From: Nitrospirota bacterium
Lineage (GTDB): Bacteria; Nitrospirota; Thermodesulfovibrionia; UBA6902
Direction: 5' to 3'
Assembly: GCA_003354025.1 (NCBI GenBank)
Contig: PIVU01000004.1
Span: forward strand, 1 to 51,536
Length of the DNA: 51,536 nucleotides
Position numbers and translations under genes: made by a program. Positions 34,212 to 42,900 of this stretch are shown here, one piece after another. The notes under the pieces were generated by a model that saw only the letters and a list, made by a program, of their open reading frames with translations, did no database searches and was not told where the DNA came from. The first letter of the stretch is position 1, and each line of letters opens with the position of its first letter.

Positions 34212-34586
34212 TTAATCATCTATGCTGTACTCATATTGAAGGCTTACGTCATCTTCATTATGATTGTTCCACTCCATACAGTAAACCTTCTGCCCTTTCA
34301 CAGGAGTAAATATTTCATTGCGTTCTGTTGTTTCCTCTTTGACATGGAATATTGTTTCATCGACCAGATGATAATGAAGGTTGAAATTTAAAGGTTTTGA
34401 TGCTGTAAATAAATAATGTAATTTGCGGGATGGCTCAACTTTAACGCATTTTTCAAGCACATCATCATCTTTAATAATAACCGAGGCCTTTTTGGCACCA
34501 CCTGATTCTGAATGGGCGTAAGCCATTGACACGGCTGCGATTGAAAATATTGAAACTATGAAAAGATTACGCAGACTTTTTTGCAT
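34212..34586 (-). CDS. Hypothetical exported protein, 124 aa
   Basis: I do not recognise the family. Residues 1-24 are a signal peptide ending AYA. The mature part contains LEKCVKVEPSRKLHYLFTAS, a central FNLHYHLVDETIFHVKEE and MEWNNHNEDDVSLQYEYS, giving several His, Asp and Glu residues that might bind metal, and two Cys residues. It is 46 bases downstream of the HMA chaperone gene in the same operon, so a periplasmic copper or redox role is plausible but unproven. Confidence 0.65.
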   Translation of the reverse strand: MQKSLRNLFIVSIFSIAAVSMAYAHSESGGAKKASVIIKDDDVLEKCVKVEPSRKLHYLFTASKPLNFNLHYHLVDETIFHVKEETTERNEIFTPVKGQKVYCMEWNNHNEDDVSLQYEYSIDD

Positions 34587-34632
34587 TTATATTCGCCCTT
34601 CTGTGTGTTGTTCATGTAACAGTTATATGCTA

Positions 34633-34836
34633 TTAGTTTAATACTTTAAATCCAGCCGTAACAACGGCGTTCGAGATTGCTTCCTGCGATGTTTTTGACT
34701 CATCGTATAACACCGCTGCCTTTCCAACAGCAACTTCCGATGATTGAATTCCCTCAAGACTGTCAATAGCATTCTTTACATTCATTACACAGTGCTGGCA
34801 GCTCATGCCATCGATATTTATATTATAGTTATTCAT
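34633..34836 (-). CDS. HMA-domain copper chaperone (CopZ/MerP-like)
   Basis: A 67-aa protein that is a single heavy-metal-associated domain: DGMSCQHCVMNVKNA holds the M-x-C-x-x-C Cu(I) site. The ATG at 34836 follows GAGGAGG; a TTG five codons upstream lies within that RBS and is rejected. There is no signal peptide, so it acts in the cytoplasm, delivering Cu(I) to an ATPase or regulator; no CopA ATPase is in the window. One base separates it from the rseC stop codon, so translation is tightly coupled. Confidence 0.93.
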   Translation of the reverse strand: MNNYNINIDGMSCQHCVMNVKNAIDSLEGIQSSEVAVGKAAVLYDESKTSQEAISNAVVTAGFKVLN

Positions 34837-34837
34837 G

Positions 34838-35269
34838 TTAATCCTCCTCAATGGATTCTATTACTGACTTATAAGCGGTATTCCTGCCCATCATTTGCGA
34901 GAAGTATTTCAATGCTACAATTGACAGGCACATGGAAAGAAATCCTGAAATTGCAGCCATTAGGTCGGAGTTAATGCTGCTTACATATAAAGGAAGGTAG
35001 ATTTTCCCTAGCATTGCTCCGCTTATCAAGGCAATAACAGGCAGGACATATATAAGCATAGCGCCCTTATAAAATGTATAGGCTTTCATCACTAGTCTTA
35101 CTTTTTGACCTACTCCGGCACGGGCTTCATTTATAGCTTCTGTTTCGATGCCATCTGCCGGGATGTCACAGGCTGGTTTTTCGCATTTCTCACATAAACT
35201 CTTTTTTCTAGAGACGACTACAGTTGCTGTATAACCGTCTATACTTTTCACAAAGCCAATTTCATGCAT
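34838..35269 (-). CDS. rseC: RseC/MucC-family membrane protein
   Basis: From ATG 35269, behind AAAGGAG, the product is 143 aa. The N-terminal domain has the four-Cys pattern of RseC (SLCEKCEKPACD plus surrounding residues), and two membrane helices follow (about 70-90 and 103-120). RseC-family proteins act in sigma-E control or SoxR reduction and may bind an Fe-S cluster. It is first in the operon with the HMA chaperone and three further frames. Its TTCA-repeat promoter diverges from that of the diguanylate cyclase. Confidence 0.85.
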   Translation of the reverse strand: MHEIGFVKSIDGYTATVVVSRKKSLCEKCEKPACDIPADGIETEAINEARAGVGQKVRLVMKAYTFYKGAMLIYVLPVIALISGAMLGKIYLPLYVSSINSDLMAAISGFLSMCLSIVALKYFSQMMGRNTAYKSVIESIEED

Positions 35270-35294
35270 GGCGATCTCCTTTAACTTATGTTTA

Positions 35295-35326
35295 ATCCTA
35301 GTCCTAAAATGTGAAAATTGTATGAA
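35295..35326 (-). promoter_or_regulatory. TTCA-repeat promoter of the rseC-HMA operon
   Basis: On the minus strand TTCA is at 35326-35323 and 35315-35312, followed after four free bases by TAGGAT (35300-35295). The predicted start is near 35288, 19 bases before the rseC ATG and just upstream of its RBS. Confidence 0.7.
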
Positions 35327-35336
35327 CCGCCAAAAC

Positions 35337-35368
35337 TTCATAATTTCTTCGAATACTTACTTTATGAT
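35337..35368 (+). promoter_or_regulatory. TTCA-repeat promoter of the diguanylate cyclase
   Basis: TTCA at 35337 and TTCG at 35348 are 11 bp apart; TATGAT (35363-35368) begins 15 bases after the second. The start would be near 35375, leaving a 24-base leader with the RBS. It is back to back with the rseC promoter. Confidence 0.68.
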
Positions 35369-35398
35369 GGAGTAGGAAGAGAAAGGAGAAGGTATTAC

Positions 35399-36250
35399 AT
35401 GATCTGGAACTCAGTGACGGCAATGACTCTAATTGACATGGTTATCATCTCGCTGACTTTATTGGCTATCCGGAATATCTATATGACGAGAAAATTGCTG
35501 AAGCAACTTGACCTGTTAAGTGGATCATTATTGATGATGTGCGGACTTGTTTTAATTGCAATGTTTTATGTAGCCGATATATCGGTAATGCATATTTTGC
35601 CGACCTTTGTATCTATGGATTATGCTGTATCTATAATGACCAGGCTTCACCTTAGTTACAATTGGATAGCATCTGCTGTGGGGATAAGTTTTATAATAAT
35701 TAGTATCTTGTACTTTAACCGTATACTTTACCCGAAAATCCGGACACTTGAGACAGAACTGAGATACAGGGCATCAACTGACAGTCTTACAAAAACACAT
35801 AATAGATCAAAGTTTGATGAAATACTAACCGCAGAGGTAAAAAGGGCAAAGCGATATAATCACACCCTGTCACTCATAGAATTTGATATTGACCATTTTA
35901 AGGCAATTAATGATAACCATGGACACTTGCACGGTGACTATGCTCTGAAAACAGTTGTTGAACTGGCAAGAAAGAGTGTGAGAAATGTTGATCACCTTGC
36001 CAGATGGGGTGGTGAGGAATTTATGATTATTCTTCCTGAGACCGAACTGGAAAGGGCTGAGGCAATTGCGGAGAGGATAAAAGAAGAGGTAGAAAACTTT
36101 GACTTTAATAAGATCGGTAAAGTAACAGTAAGTTTTGGAGTCGCTGAGTTCAGAATCACTGACTCTGAAGAGATGCTTATTAAACGTGCTGATGATGCCC
36201 TATATGCAGCCAAAAGGAATGGAAGAAACAGAGTTGAGGTTTGTGTGTAA
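35399..36250 (+). CDS. Membrane diguanylate cyclase (GGDEF)
   Basis: The ATG at 35399 follows AAGGAGAAGG; the product is 283 aa. Three membrane helices (about 11-30, 44-64, 92-112) precede a GGDEF domain with the signature WGGEEF near 202 and DSLTKTHNRSKF near 138. It makes c-di-GMP from two GTP. No EAL domain is present, and the RxxD inhibitory site is not evident in the expected position. Its promoter belongs to the TTCA-repeat group, tying c-di-GMP production to the metal/redox genes. A c-di-GMP riboswitch lies at 19.9 kb. Confidence 0.92.
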   Translation: MIWNSVTAMTLIDMVIISLTLLAIRNIYMTRKLLKQLDLLSGSLLMMCGLVLIAMFYVADISVMHILPTFVSMDYAVSIMTRLHLSYNWIASAVGISFIIISILYFNRILYPKIRTLETELRYRASTDSLTKTHNRSKFDEILTAEVKRAKRYNHTLSLIEFDIDHFKAINDNHGHLHGDYALKTVVELARKSVRNVDHLARWGGEEFMIILPETELERAEAIAERIKEEVENFDFNKIGKVTVSFGVAEFRITDSEEMLIKRADDALYAAKRNGRNRVEVCV

Positions 36251-36323
36251 TAGTCGGAATTACAGTGTGCTGTATGCATGGAATATCCCTGATATTATGG
36301 AAAAGGTTTCGCTGGTCTGCTTA

Positions 36324-36355
36324 TTCATAATTTGTTCACATTTATGAAGTAGACT
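36324..36355 (+). promoter_or_regulatory. TTCA-repeat promoter of the structured RNA/selenoprotein DsbA
   Basis: TTCA at 36324 and 36335 (11-bp period) is followed after the standard distance by TAGACT (36350-36355). The predicted start is near 36362, nine bases before a strong 15-bp stem. Confidence 0.68.
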
Positions 36356-36361
36356 GGATGT

Positions 36362-36475
36362 AGAGAAAATAAGTGGGTGCTGACCCTGATTAAAAGGTTT
36401 TCCTACCTAACTAAGAGCCCAACCTTTTAACTTCAGCCATGTCCCCTAACATGGTCAGCATCCTCTTATTTTTTT
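36362..36475 (+). ncRNA. Candidate small RNA or attenuator leader, about 114 nt
   Basis: AAGTGGGTGCTGACC (36371-36385) pairs with GGTCAGCATCCTCTT (36453-36467) over 15 positions with a single T-T mismatch and one G-T pair. Inside, AAAAGGTT (36392-36399) pairs with AACCTTTT (36421-36428), and CCATG/CATGG (36437-36454) could form a competing hairpin. Seven T follow at 36469-36475, so the closed stem is an intrinsic terminator. With the TTCA promoter just upstream it is either an independent sRNA or a regulated leader of the selenoprotein gene starting 78 bases on. It could also simply terminate the diguanylate cyclase transcript. Confidence 0.6.
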
Positions 36476-36552
36476 ACGTTTAATTTGCAGTCCTATAAAT
36501 AATGTGCTATGTTCTTATTTAATTGCTAACTTATCTCTCAGGAGGTTTGACG

Positions 36553-37329
36553 GTGAAAAGAAACAGAACATTTATCTTGCTTTTTCCTATTGCAATATTA
36601 ATTCTGTTTGGATGCACACAGTCTTCGGATGAATTGAAATCATTGGGAGAAAAACTTGATTCCCTTCAAAAGGGCCAGGACAGTATAAAGACAGAACTAG
36701 CTGATCTGAAAAAAACTTTACAAACAAGACCTTCCCCGGCATCCAGAAAAACGGTTGAAGCAGTTAATGCTGTGATTGATATAGACAAAGATCCATACAA
36801 AGGTAAAGCAGATGCTATGGTTACTTTATTGGATTTCTCCGACTACGAATGACCATTCTGCGCCCGCCACGTCCGTGAGACGTTACCGAAGATTGAGAAA
36901 GACTATATCAAAACTGGAAAAGTTAAGTATGTTTATATGGATTTCCCTCTGGAGAATATTCACAAAAAGGCTTTCAAAGCACATGAAGCAGCAAGCTGTT
37001 CAGGTGACCAGGGTAAATACTGGGAAATGCACGGGTTAATTTTTGAAACAAAAAAAATGACTGAAAGTGACCTGGACCAGCATGCTCAATCTATAGGGCT
37101 CGATATGACAGCATTCAATGATTGTCTTGGCAGCGGCACATACGCATCTGATATCAGGATAGATATAGCTGAAGGCAGAAAGGTCGGTATATCGGGAACG
37201 CCCAGCTTTTTAATCGGAATTACCGGTCCTGACCAGTCGAAACTGAAAGTATCTATGAAGATAAGAGGGGCTCAGCCCTATGCTGTCTTTAAGGAGAACC
37301 TGGACAAAGTACTTTCCTCAATAAAATAG
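36553..37329 (+). CDS. DsbA-like lipoprotein with predicted selenocysteine (TGA at codon 100)
   Basis: Start GTG 36553 lies seven bases after GGAGG. Read through TGA at 36850-36852 the product is 258 aa. A lipobox LFGC puts the lipidated Cys at residue 21. A coiled-coil stretch (about 25-55) precedes a DsbA-type thioredoxin domain with LLDFSDYE-U-PFCARHV, where homologues have DYECPFC; the cis-Pro is in ISGTPSFLIG near 219. U100 and C103 form the active site. A hairpin after the TGA fits a SECIS. Likely role: oxidoreductase on the periplasmic face of the membrane. A nonsense mutation is the alternative. Confidence 0.87.
36850..36883 (+). other. Candidate bacterial SECIS element in the DsbA-like gene
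   Basis: TGA at 36850-36852 is followed 16 bases later by ACGTC (36869-36873) / GACGT (36879-36883) around the loop CGTGA. The loop contains GU and starts 22 bases after the UGA, within the bacterial SECIS range. The stem is only five base pairs. Confidence 0.55.
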
Positions 37330-37410
37330 AATTGGCGGTTGCTTGAGGTTGTTCGTTGTTCCCCGTGAATGTCAGGCTGCTGCATAAGTAACTGCCACTC
37401 CTGTATTAAC

Positions 37411-37464
37411 TTCACAAAGTATTCATTATCTCTTCATTTTATCTTCACGAAAAAGGATTATCTT
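37411..37464 (+). promoter_or_regulatory. TTCA-repeat promoter of the TVP38/kinase operon
   Basis: Four perfect TTCA words at 37411, 37422, 37433 and 37444 have an exact 11-bp period, and TATCTT (37459-37464) starts 15 bases after the last. The start codon at 37507 is 42 bases downstream. Confidence 0.75.
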
Positions 37465-37506
37465 ATATCCACGATATAAAAGTATTTATAAGACAATAGG
37501 TGAAAA

Positions 37507-38268
37507 ATGAATAAACAATCTAAAATCATCACCGGCCGGAATCGGACATTAACGAATGTGGGAAATAATTATTATACACTGGATAATGTTTCAGCTCGTC
37601 GTGCAAAACATACGAAAATGATAACTGGTATATTCATGGTCATCGTTCTGGTCGGTATGTACAGTGTCTTTTCTGAAACAGGAGTTCTCGATATCATGAT
37701 GAACGGAGAGATGCTGCAGGAAAGGATTGGTCAGCTTGGTTTCTGGGGGCCTCTTATGATTATCAGTCTGATAGCTGTTGCAATAGTTTTCAGTCCTCTG
37801 CCCAGTGCTCCCATCGCTCTTGCAGCGGGAGCAGTGTATGGTCATACCTATGGAATGGTTTATGTTCTTGCCGGATCTATGATTGGAGCTATTGTTGCTT
37901 TTAGTATTGCCCGGGTTCTTGGTTATGAAATCGTGCATAAGTTGATTGATAAGAAATTTTCTGTAAAATTGCCGGGCGGGCAGAATACTCTGACAGGGCT
38001 TGTTTTCGTAAGCCGTCTTATACCATTCATTTCCTTTGACTCAATTAGTTATATTGCGGGATTGACATCTCTTACATTCTGGAGGTTTACTGCTGCTACT
38101 TTTGCCGGGATAGTTCCGGCCAGTTTTTTGTTGGCCCATTTTGGGAGCGAGATAGCCGCAACTGAAGCAGGGCAGAGTATGGTTACGATTATTTTGCTGA
38201 GTGGGATTACACTGATTCCGCTGGCCTTTGCAGGCATAAAAATACTTCGCAACAGAAATTGCTTCTAG
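37507..38268 (+). CDS. TVP38/TMEM64 (DedA-like/VTT) membrane protein
   Basis: A 253-aa polytopic inner-membrane protein with about six hydrophobic segments. The VTT signature is seen in FSPLPSAPIALAAGAVYG near residue 98 and the GSMIGAIVAFSIAR and RLIPFISFDSISYIAG segments. DedA/VTT proteins are proposed lipid scramblases or transporters, and some members occur with mercury or copper resistance genes. The N-terminal 35 residues are polar and cytoplasmic. It is followed after 58 bases by a histidine kinase and has a four-unit TTCA-repeat promoter. Confidence 0.88.
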   Translation: MNKQSKIITGRNRTLTNVGNNYYTLDNVSARRAKHTKMITGIFMVIVLVGMYSVFSETGVLDIMMNGEMLQERIGQLGFWGPLMIISLIAVAIVFSPLPSAPIALAAGAVYGHTYGMVYVLAGSMIGAIVAFSIARVLGYEIVHKLIDKKFSVKLPGGQNTLTGLVFVSRLIPFISFDSISYIAGLTSLTFWRFTAATFAGIVPASFLLAHFGSEIAATEAGQSMVTIILLSGITLIPLAFAGIKILRNRNCF

Positions 38269-38326
38269 CTTTTATTAAACTTGAAGATGCAGGAAATAAC
38301 CAGGTGAGTTGACGGAGGTTATATAT

Positions 38327-39337
38327 TTGGAAAAGATTTTTGACCACACAAGATATTTTCTAGTATTTATTATAGGATCGTCTCTGGGAATAACTTACCT
38401 GCACTATTCCACTCTTCCAGGCGTTCTTGAACTTCATAATATATTTACCGAGCTATACTATGTGCCCATACTTCTGGGAGCTCTTGCATTCGGGCTTAGA
38501 GGCGCTGTTATAACCTATCTTTTTGTGACCCTGTTGTATGTCCCATATGTTGTGGTGCACTGGTCTGGCACTAATCTGTTTATTATAAATAAAATATTCC
38601 ATGCTGTATTTTCCGGTACATTTGCTGTTCTGGCCGGAGTGCTTTCCGACAGGGAGAGGAAGCGACAGGAGCAGGTGGATAAAGACCGGTATCTTGCCGG
38701 GCTTGGTCGTGCTGCTGCTGCGATTGTTCATGATCTAAAGAACCCGATAATTACAATACGGGGTTTTTCAAGACGTATAATGCAGCGCAAAGGGGATATT
38801 GATACTGCTGCCCGGATAGTTAATGATTCCGCAAAGCATATGGAGGCAATAGTCCATAATGTACTTGATTTTGCCAGAGCTGTACAGCTTGATAGGCGGG
38901 AGGACAATATTAACAGAGTGTTAGAAAAAGCTTGTGAATCCTGTGAGACAAAGGCCGCTGACGCAGGAGTGGCGCTGTCTCTTGATCTCCCTGCTGGACC
39001 TGTTATAGGTGACTTTGATTCTATCCATATGCAGCGTGCCCTGGTGAATTTAATTAGTAATGCCATTGAAGCTTCCGCGAAACATGATGTTGTCGCAGTA
39101 AGCTCCGAGGCAGTTGATGATTCAATTAGTGTCAGGATAAAGGACAATGGTAAGGGGATGGACAAAGAAGCACTTGAGAATATTTTCATCCCTTTCTATA
39201 CAAGTAAGAGTTCCGGTACAGGTATAGGCACTGCTATTGCAAAAAAAGTGATTGAAGGACATAAAGGAAGAATCCGGGTGAACAGCAGGCCGGGACTGGG
39301 AACGGAAATACTGATAAAGTTGCCTGCGTCTAATTAA
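38327..39337 (+). CDS. Membrane sensor histidine kinase
   Basis: Start TTG 38327 lies eight bases after GGAGG; an earlier in-frame TTG at 38309 lacks spacing. The 336-aa kinase has three or four hydrophobic segments in the first 110 residues, without a large periplasmic loop. The core has H box AIVHDLKNPIITIRGFSRR near 136, N box NLISNAIEAS near 243 and G boxes DNGKGMD and GTGIGTAIAKK. No response regulator is adjacent. As it belongs to a TTCA-repeat operon, it may be an autoregulated sensor for the missing regulator, but that is conjecture. Confidence 0.88.
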   Translation: MEKIFDHTRYFLVFIIGSSLGITYLHYSTLPGVLELHNIFTELYYVPILLGALAFGLRGAVITYLFVTLLYVPYVVVHWSGTNLFIINKIFHAVFSGTFAVLAGVLSDRERKRQEQVDKDRYLAGLGRAAAAIVHDLKNPIITIRGFSRRIMQRKGDIDTAARIVNDSAKHMEAIVHNVLDFARAVQLDRREDNINRVLEKACESCETKAADAGVALSLDLPAGPVIGDFDSIHMQRALVNLISNAIEASAKHDVVAVSSEAVDDSISVRIKDNGKGMDKEALENIFIPFYTSKSSGTGIGTAIAKKVIEGHKGRIRVNSRPGLGTEILIKLPASN

Positions 39338-39668
39338 TTGATCTGATCCGTCCTGTGTGGCGGTCGAAAATAATTGTATCAACTACATTGTTATTGTCCT
39401 TGATAACTACTTTCATAAACCTACCCTTATCTTTGATGATTTCATAATTAAGCCCTTTATCACCGAAATAATGTGTGAGTGATTCCCTGACTTCTTTGAT
39501 GTCAAGCATGTGCTTATGCATGCCATAATTGCTGACACGGTCGCAGAAATCACCATAGGGCGTAACATGTTTGTTTTTGTGCCCTGCTGATGCAATGACC
39601 GGACTTGTTAATAATACGGCCAATGCAATGGCTGAAATCAATGTTTTCTTTATGCTCATATCACTCAT
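39330..39668 (-). CDS. Small exported PepSY-like protein
   Basis: From ATG 39668, behind GAGAGAG, the product is 112 aa. A signal peptide ends IASAG near residue 29. The mature part (SNYGMHKHMLDIKEVRESL; VVDTIIFDRHTGRIRSIN) has the beta-alpha-beta spacing of PepSY-like domains and is His/Lys-rich. A longer frame starting at 39716 is rejected because that ATG lies inside the promoter repeats and lacks an RBS. Its 3' end overlaps the convergent kinase gene by eight bases. A periplasmic protein of unknown function, perhaps metal-binding. Confidence 0.75.
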   Translation of the reverse strand: MSDMSIKKTLISAIALAVLLTSPVIASAGHKNKHVTPYGDFCDRVSNYGMHKHMLDIKEVRESLTHYFGDKGLNYEIIKDKGRFMKVVIKDNNNVVDTIIFDRHTGRIRSIN

Positions 39669-39690
39669 TTTGACTCTCTCTGCTAGTTCT

Positions 39691-39722
39691 TTTTTACCAT
39701 GTAAAGATGAAGGCATTGTGAA
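39691..39722 (-). promoter_or_regulatory. TTCA-repeat promoter of the PepSY-like gene
   Basis: On the minus strand TTCA at 39722-39719 and 39711-39708 has the 11-bp period, followed after four bases by TAAAAA (39696-39691). The start would be near 39684, just before the RBS of the ATG at 39668. Confidence 0.62.
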
Positions 39723-39742
39723 ATTCCAGCTGTTTGGATGAG

Positions 39743-39801
39743 TTCACAATTTATTCATAACTTATTTATGATATGTTCTTAATTTATTGGCTAATTATAA
39801 T
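39743..39801 (+). promoter_or_regulatory. Orphan rightward TTCA-repeat site
   Basis: TTCA at 39743 and 39754, TTTA at 39765 and TTCT at 39776 share the 11-bp period on the plus strand. A -10 such as TGATAT (39769) or TATAAT (39796) is available but not at the standard position. The only rightward target is the non-coding stretch to 39902 and antisense to the helicase gene. ATGAG-TTA-CTCAT (about 39869-39881) followed by T-rich sequence could end a short RNA. Confidence 0.45.
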
Positions 39802-39902
39802 TAAAGCTCAGTATGCTTATTGAATAAAGCGATGAACGGTGCAGCTATGGGATTGTCTTTATTGTCAGTATGAGTTACTCATGCTCTTTCTTAGCGGGTC
39901 AT

Positions 39903-42900
39903 TCAGCTCAGGAGATAATTAAAATCCGACTTTGAGATGGAGAGACTTTTTTTGCTTCCTGTTGTATCGTCCATGACAGCTTTGTAAAGGACGAGTTTCT
40001 TTTTCTTTAGCTGCATCATTTTTTCTTCTATTGTATGGTGCGTGAGGATTCTTGTGATTGTTACTTTATTTTTCTGTCCTATACGGTGTGCCCTGTCTGA
40101 TGCCTGGTTTTCTACTGCCGGGTTCCACCATGGGTCCAGGTGGAATACATAAGAGGCCCTTGTCAGGTTTAGTCCCTGGCCTCCTGCCTTGAGACTCAGG
40201 AGGAATATGGAAGGACCTTCTCCTGACTGGAATGTTTCGATGAGTTTCTTTCTCTTGGTGACTGCTGTTGAACCGTCCAGTCTCAGGAAATCCATTTTGT
40301 TCTTTTCTAGGTCCTTTTCTAAAATGTCCAGAAATGAAGTGAATTGCGAAAATACCAGTGCGCTGTGTCCCTCGTCCTGAAGCTCTTTGAGTTTGGTCAA
40401 GAGGAAATCGATCTTGGGTGATGGTTCTTTTATGTCATCAGAGATCAACATAGGGGAGATGCACAACTGCCTGAGTTTCAGAATGGCGGTAAGAGCAATG
40501 ATCTTGGCCTGTGATGATGTTTTGCTTTTGTAGGCATCATCGATTCTCGATTTTACCTGTTCAACGGTCTTATTATAAAGGGCCTTTTGCTTGTCAGTTA
40601 GTTCAAGGTATATGTCGTTTTCTATCTTTGGCGGAAGTTCTTTTAATATCTTGTCCTTTGTTCTTCTAAGGACAAACGGCTTTGTCCTGTTAATTATCAT
40701 GTCCAGGACAGGAGATGTGTCTTGTTTAATTAACGGTTTGAATTTATCATAGTCGCCGAGCAGCCCGGGTAGTACAAGGTCGATGATCGAGTAGTATTCA
40801 CCGACATGGTTTTCAAGCGGTGTGCCTGTTACTGCCAGGTTAAAGTTCGAGCTGAGGCGTCTCACCGCCCCTGTGGTATCGGCATATATGTTCTTAATTG
40901 CCTGTGCTTCATCAAAGATGATTACATCAAACCGGATCTCTTTAAGCTTTTCAATATCTCTCCGGACCAGGCCGTATGTTGTGAGGACAATATCATGTCC
41001 TTCAAAGGCGATCTCCCTGTCATTGCCTGTGTACATATATATTTTCAGGCTGGGGCAGAATTTGTTTATCTCATTTTCCCAATTAAAGAGGAGGCTGGGA
41101 GGGACTACTATCAGGTGAGCACATGGCTTGAAGGCAGTGGGGAATTTGACCAGCCTCTCTTTGATTCCACCGAGCAGTGTAATCGCCTGGACTGTTTTCC
41201 CCAGGCCCATATCGTCGGCAAGGCAAGCGCCGAACCTGTGTTCATAGAGAAATGAAAGCCAGTAGTAACCGTCTTTTTGGTAAGGCCTAAGCTTTGCCTT
41301 CAGTTTTGCGGGCAGGGCGCGGGGTTCTATTTTGTCGAACCGGCCAAGTCTCTCTATTATCGCTTCGTCTGCCGGCGGGAGCTTGACCCTGACCCCGCTC
41401 CGGCGGAGCTCTATCCAGTCCAGGATCTGAAGTCGCGGGACTCGTACTATTTCCTTCCCTTTTGCGCCTGTTGTTGACGATTGGTCCGTAGAATAGATAG
41501 ACGAGATAATATTAAAGATCCTCCTGGCATTGGAGTCCATTATTCTTACTGTGCCGGCTTTTTCGACAACTGATTTATTCCTGAGCATTTCCATCCATTC
41601 TGATTCGTCAATGAGTTTGCCATCGCATTCAATCTCCGGCTTTATCTCAAACCAGTCAATGCCCGAGAGCCTGTTTGCATCAAAGGCAAAGTCCCACTTT
41701 GATTCAACTACGCGGCTACTTTTGAAGAACAGCTCGATATTATGTTCCTTGAACTTTTCATATAGCAGCGGCAGGTTTTCATGAAGTTCGCGCGCAGGCA
41801 CGAGCATTTCATCATGATCAGGGATATTGTTGAATATTTTCCAGCCGAATATTTCATAGGGGATTTTATAGAGCGCCGTCTCCTTGTCCTTGTTAATTGG
41901 TGCTGTTATCCATTTGCCTTCATGCAACTGTAGTTGCTTTTCCTTCTTTAAAAAGATTGAAAGGTGATCATTAAGGAACCTGCGGGCCTCACGTTTAATC
42001 CTCGGTCGATTGAAGTCCCCATCTGACAGGGCATCCTTAACTGCCCTGAGCCGTGCTGTCTTTGTTCCGGCTGATAGCATATTGAAGAAGGCCCTGCAAA
42101 TGAATGCCTTCCGCTTGTTTGCCCTAAGGAAGCTGCTTAACTCATTGTTCAGTGATACAAAAAAATTAAAGAGGTTGTAAGATGGGGACTGCATCAATCC
42201 TCCGAGATTGCATGCGGCCTTTATGATTAGAATGTCTTTATTATATTTAGCTGGAAGGATTGTAGCTCTGTAACTGTGGGAGGCTTTTACAGGTTTGCAC
42301 CTCCTTCCCTTTAGCTTGAGGGCCAGGTCATCAGGCTTCTCTTCATCAGAGGGCAGTGACGGGGATATGATCTGGATCCTCTTAAATTTACCAGTAGATA
42401 TTCTGAAAGATTCTTCCGGAAGGTCTGAAATATAATCGTTGTTATGTTCGGTTAATTCCATTAAATTATTCCATAGTTCCCAGCCGCTCCTGTCCCTTAT
42501 TAGCCCAATCTTATGAGTATTGAAATTAATAATGAAATCGTATTCAATGATACAATTCGTGACTTCTTTGCCTTTGTTCATTAAGAATTTTCGTGCTGTA
42601 ACAAACTTGTTCCCGGCATCCAGTTCGGTTATGCATGAGTAAGGCGTTGAGTCGTCAAATTCAATAGCGGATTTACCTTCACCTGTATTTAATGAAATTG
42701 GGTATTTATTACCGTAGCTAACAAGATACTTTTTGAAATAAGACAACCTATAGTAAGTTGCTGATATCATTTGCTTAAGCTCCTCCGGGATTCCGTCCAT
42801 ATATGGATATGCTTTTTGATCGTTTCTAAGAACGGAAATGTTGCAGCCGAAGGATGATAATTCCAGCACTATGGAATACTCAATGGATTCATCTTGGACC

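Noticed and set aside
36812-37039. Open frame in another phase over the DsbA-like gene
   Set aside because: It is a shadow of the TGA-containing gene; thioredoxin motifs lie only in the 36553 frame.
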